This document shows positions 5,611 through 6,502 of a stretch of 6,502 nt of DNA, piece by piece. Made by a program: the position numbers and the translations under genes. Within the stretch, counting starts at the first letter, position 1. Each line of letters opens with the position of its first letter. The stretch is from Helicobacteraceae bacterium (GTDB lineage Bacteria > Campylobacterota > Campylobacteria > Campylobacterales > Sulfurimonadaceae): contig JAMOQV010000126.1 in the NCBI GenBank assembly GCA_027068615.1, positions 1 through 6,502 on the forward strand, read 5' to 3'. A model generated the notes under the pieces. That model searched no databases. It had not been told where the DNA came from and saw only the letters and a program-made list of their open reading frames with translations.

Positions 5611-6498
5611 ATGGCTTTTTACTTTTTAAATAGGCTAGATAAGTCCATATCAAAACAAACTTTAGAAAAAGAGTTCAAAAAGTTTGGTAATCTAAAGTTT
5701 ATAGGAAATATACAAGAAGATAAAAGAGACCCTAGTAAAAACTCAACTATCGCTGTGTTTAATTCTGTTGATGATACAACCAAACTAGAAGATTATTGTA
5801 AAGAAAATCGTATATATTTACAAGAAAAAAAAGATACAAACACTCAACAAAACACAAACCAAGATGCAAAAAAGCAACAAAACACATCTATACAAAACCC
5901 ATCATTTTACTTCTACAAAGATGAAGCTTATGGAAAAAGTATAGAAGAGTTTAAACTTACAAACACTTATGAAAATCTATTTAATATAAAAGATAGTATA
6001 AGTTTTGAACTAACGACAACATACCCTGGGCTTTTAGTAGGAAGTGGCTACAACCATCCAAAACTAAAAGAAAATGATGATGATTTTCAACTAGGTTTTT
6101 TCTTTGACCATACTACAGGTTTACCACTTATAAGTGGTAGTAGCATAAAAGGTGTTTTAAGAAGTATATGTGAACATAAAGAGTTTGTAAAAGATGTTTA
6201 TGCTACTGAGATAACAAATGAACTTTTTGAAGATGGCAGTGTGATATTTTACGATGCATTTATAGTAAAAGCAAAAGACAACAAAATCTTTGGAAGCGAC
6301 TACATAACAAGCCATACAGATGGAGAGTTAAAAAACCCAAACCCTATAAAATTTTTAAAGATACTACCAGAGGTTACTTTTAGATTTCAGTTTGGTTTTA
6401 AAGATAAAAATAGTAAGTATTTAAAACTCTTTGAAGATATCATAAAAGATATAGGACTAGGAGCAAAAACTAACACAGGGTATGGGAAGTTTAAGTAG
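5611..6498 (+). CDS. cmr6: Cmr6 RAMP subunit with N-terminal RRM-like extension
   Basis: A 295-residue protein. The RAMP core (about 100-295) is clearly Cmr6, which with Cmr1 caps the 3' end of the crRNA: Y-P-G-L-L-V-G-S-G at 138-146, H149, then D166-x3-G-L-P-L-I-S-G-S-S-I-K-G-V-L-R at 166-184, a V-I-F-Y-D-A-F block and a D-Y-I-T-S-H block (family D-x-x-T-x-H), N-P-x-P-I-K-F-L, and the C-terminal Gly-rich loop G-L-G-A-K-T-N-T-G-Y-G at 282-292. Residues 1-72 are not part of the core and show an RRM-like order: strand 2-9, helix 14-25, strand 28-35, strand 45-51, helix 55-66, strand 67-71. Residues 73-98 are a Q/N/T/K-rich linker. AGGAG 5 bases upstream supports the start. The TAG stop is 4 bases from the window edge, so nothing can be said about what follows. 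Confidence 0.92.
   Translation: MAFYFLNRLDKSISKQTLEKEFKKFGNLKFIGNIQEDKRDPSKNSTIAVFNSVDDTTKLEDYCKENRIYLQEKKDTNTQQNTNQDAKKQQNTSIQNPSFYFYKDEAYGKSIEEFKLTNTYENLFNIKDSISFELTTTYPGLLVGSGYNHPKLKENDDDFQLGFFFDHTTGLPLISGSSIKGVLRSICEHKEFVKDVYATEITNELFEDGSVIFYDAFIVKAKDNKIFGSDYITSHTDGELKNPNPIKFLKILPEVTFRFQFGFKDKNSKYLKLFEDIIKDIGLGAKTNTGYGKFK
5845..5886 (+). repeat. 12-bp exact direct repeat in the cmr6 linker
   Basis: The 12-mer CAACAAAACACA occurs at 5845-5856 and again at 5875-5886, exactly 30 bp apart and in the same frame. Both copies encode Gln-Gln-Asn-Thr (residues 79-82 and 89-92) inside the Q/N-rich linker of Cmr6. The spacing of ten codons suggests growth of the linker by in-frame duplication followed by divergence. 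It could also be coincidence favoured by the low-complexity, A/C-rich composition. Confidence 0.6.
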
Positions 6499-6502
6499 TA
6501 GC

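Larger units (their letters stand above)
515..6498 (+). other. Type III-B (Cmr) CRISPR-Cas effector operon, cmr1-cas10-cmr3-cmr4-cmr5-cmr6
   Basis: Six consecutive genes encode every subunit of the Cmr interference complex in the canonical order. Adjacent frames overlap (4 bp, 4 bp, 8 bp, 8 bp) or are separated by 2 bp, which indicates one transcript and translational coupling. Identity rests on the GGDD Cas10, on four RAMP-fold proteins with their Gly-rich loops and G-S-S-x-K-G or equivalent motifs, and on a small helical Cmr5. Neither crRNA-processing cas6, cas1/cas2, a repeat-spacer array nor a CARF-domain effector occurs in the window. The stop of cmr6 lies 4 bases from the right edge, so downstream accessory genes cannot be judged. 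Confidence 0.95.

Noticed and set aside
4489..6157. Near-identical DNA words in cmr4 (from 4489) and cmr6 (from 6136)
   Set aside because: Both encode the shared RAMP motif G-S-S-x-K-G, so the similarity is expected from paralogy and codon bias and not a separate repeat element.

Overview
The window is almost wholly coding, on the + strand, and carries a complete type III-B (Cmr) CRISPR-Cas effector operon in canonical order: cmr1 - cas10 (cmr2) - cmr3 - cmr4 - cmr5 - cmr6. It is preceded by the 3' end of a gene whose product ends in a PD-(D/E)XK nuclease-like domain. The DNA is very AT-rich (about 30% GC by eye), G-poor on the coding strand, and makes heavy use of ATA (Ile), AGA (Arg), TTA/CTA (Leu) and AAA (Lys). 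That composition and the protein style fit a Campylobacterota (epsilonproteobacterial) host of the Arcobacter/Sulfurimonas/Sulfurovum type. This is an inference from composition; there is no taxonomic marker gene in the window.

Layout: 2-502 is the C-terminal part of an AAA-ATPase-like/PD-(D/E)XK protein, open through the left edge. After 12 bp, the Cmr operon runs from 515 to 6498 with essentially no intergenic space: ATGA overlaps at cmr1/cas10 and cas10/cmr3, 8-bp overlaps at cmr3/cmr4 and cmr4/cmr5, and a 2-bp gap at cmr5/cmr6. Clear Shine-Dalgarno sequences sit before most starts. The last 4 bases are non-coding. There is no stretch of 300 bases without a gene, and no promoter, terminator, tRNA, mobile element or CRISPR array is convincingly visible.

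How the genes work together (established for the family): Cmr4 and Cmr5 form the two helical filaments along the crRNA, Cmr3 and Cas10 form the foot that holds the 5' tag, and Cmr6 and Cmr1 cap the 3' end. Cmr4 cleaves bound target RNA at 6-nt intervals, and its catalytic Asp is present here (D28). Target RNA also activates the Cas10 palm, whose GGDD motif is intact, to make cyclic oligoadenylates. Neither Cas6, cas1/cas2, a CRISPR array nor a CARF-type cOA effector is in the window, so these must lie elsewhere if the system is functional.

The most unusual points are two accessory domains. (1) Cas10 lacks the expected N-terminal HD nuclease and instead begins with what looks like a HEPN/HepT-like helical domain whose R-N-x3-H motif is altered. 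(2) Cmr6 carries an N-terminal extension of about 72 residues that reads like an RRM-type RNA-binding domain, joined to the RAMP core by a Q/N-rich, repeat-containing linker.
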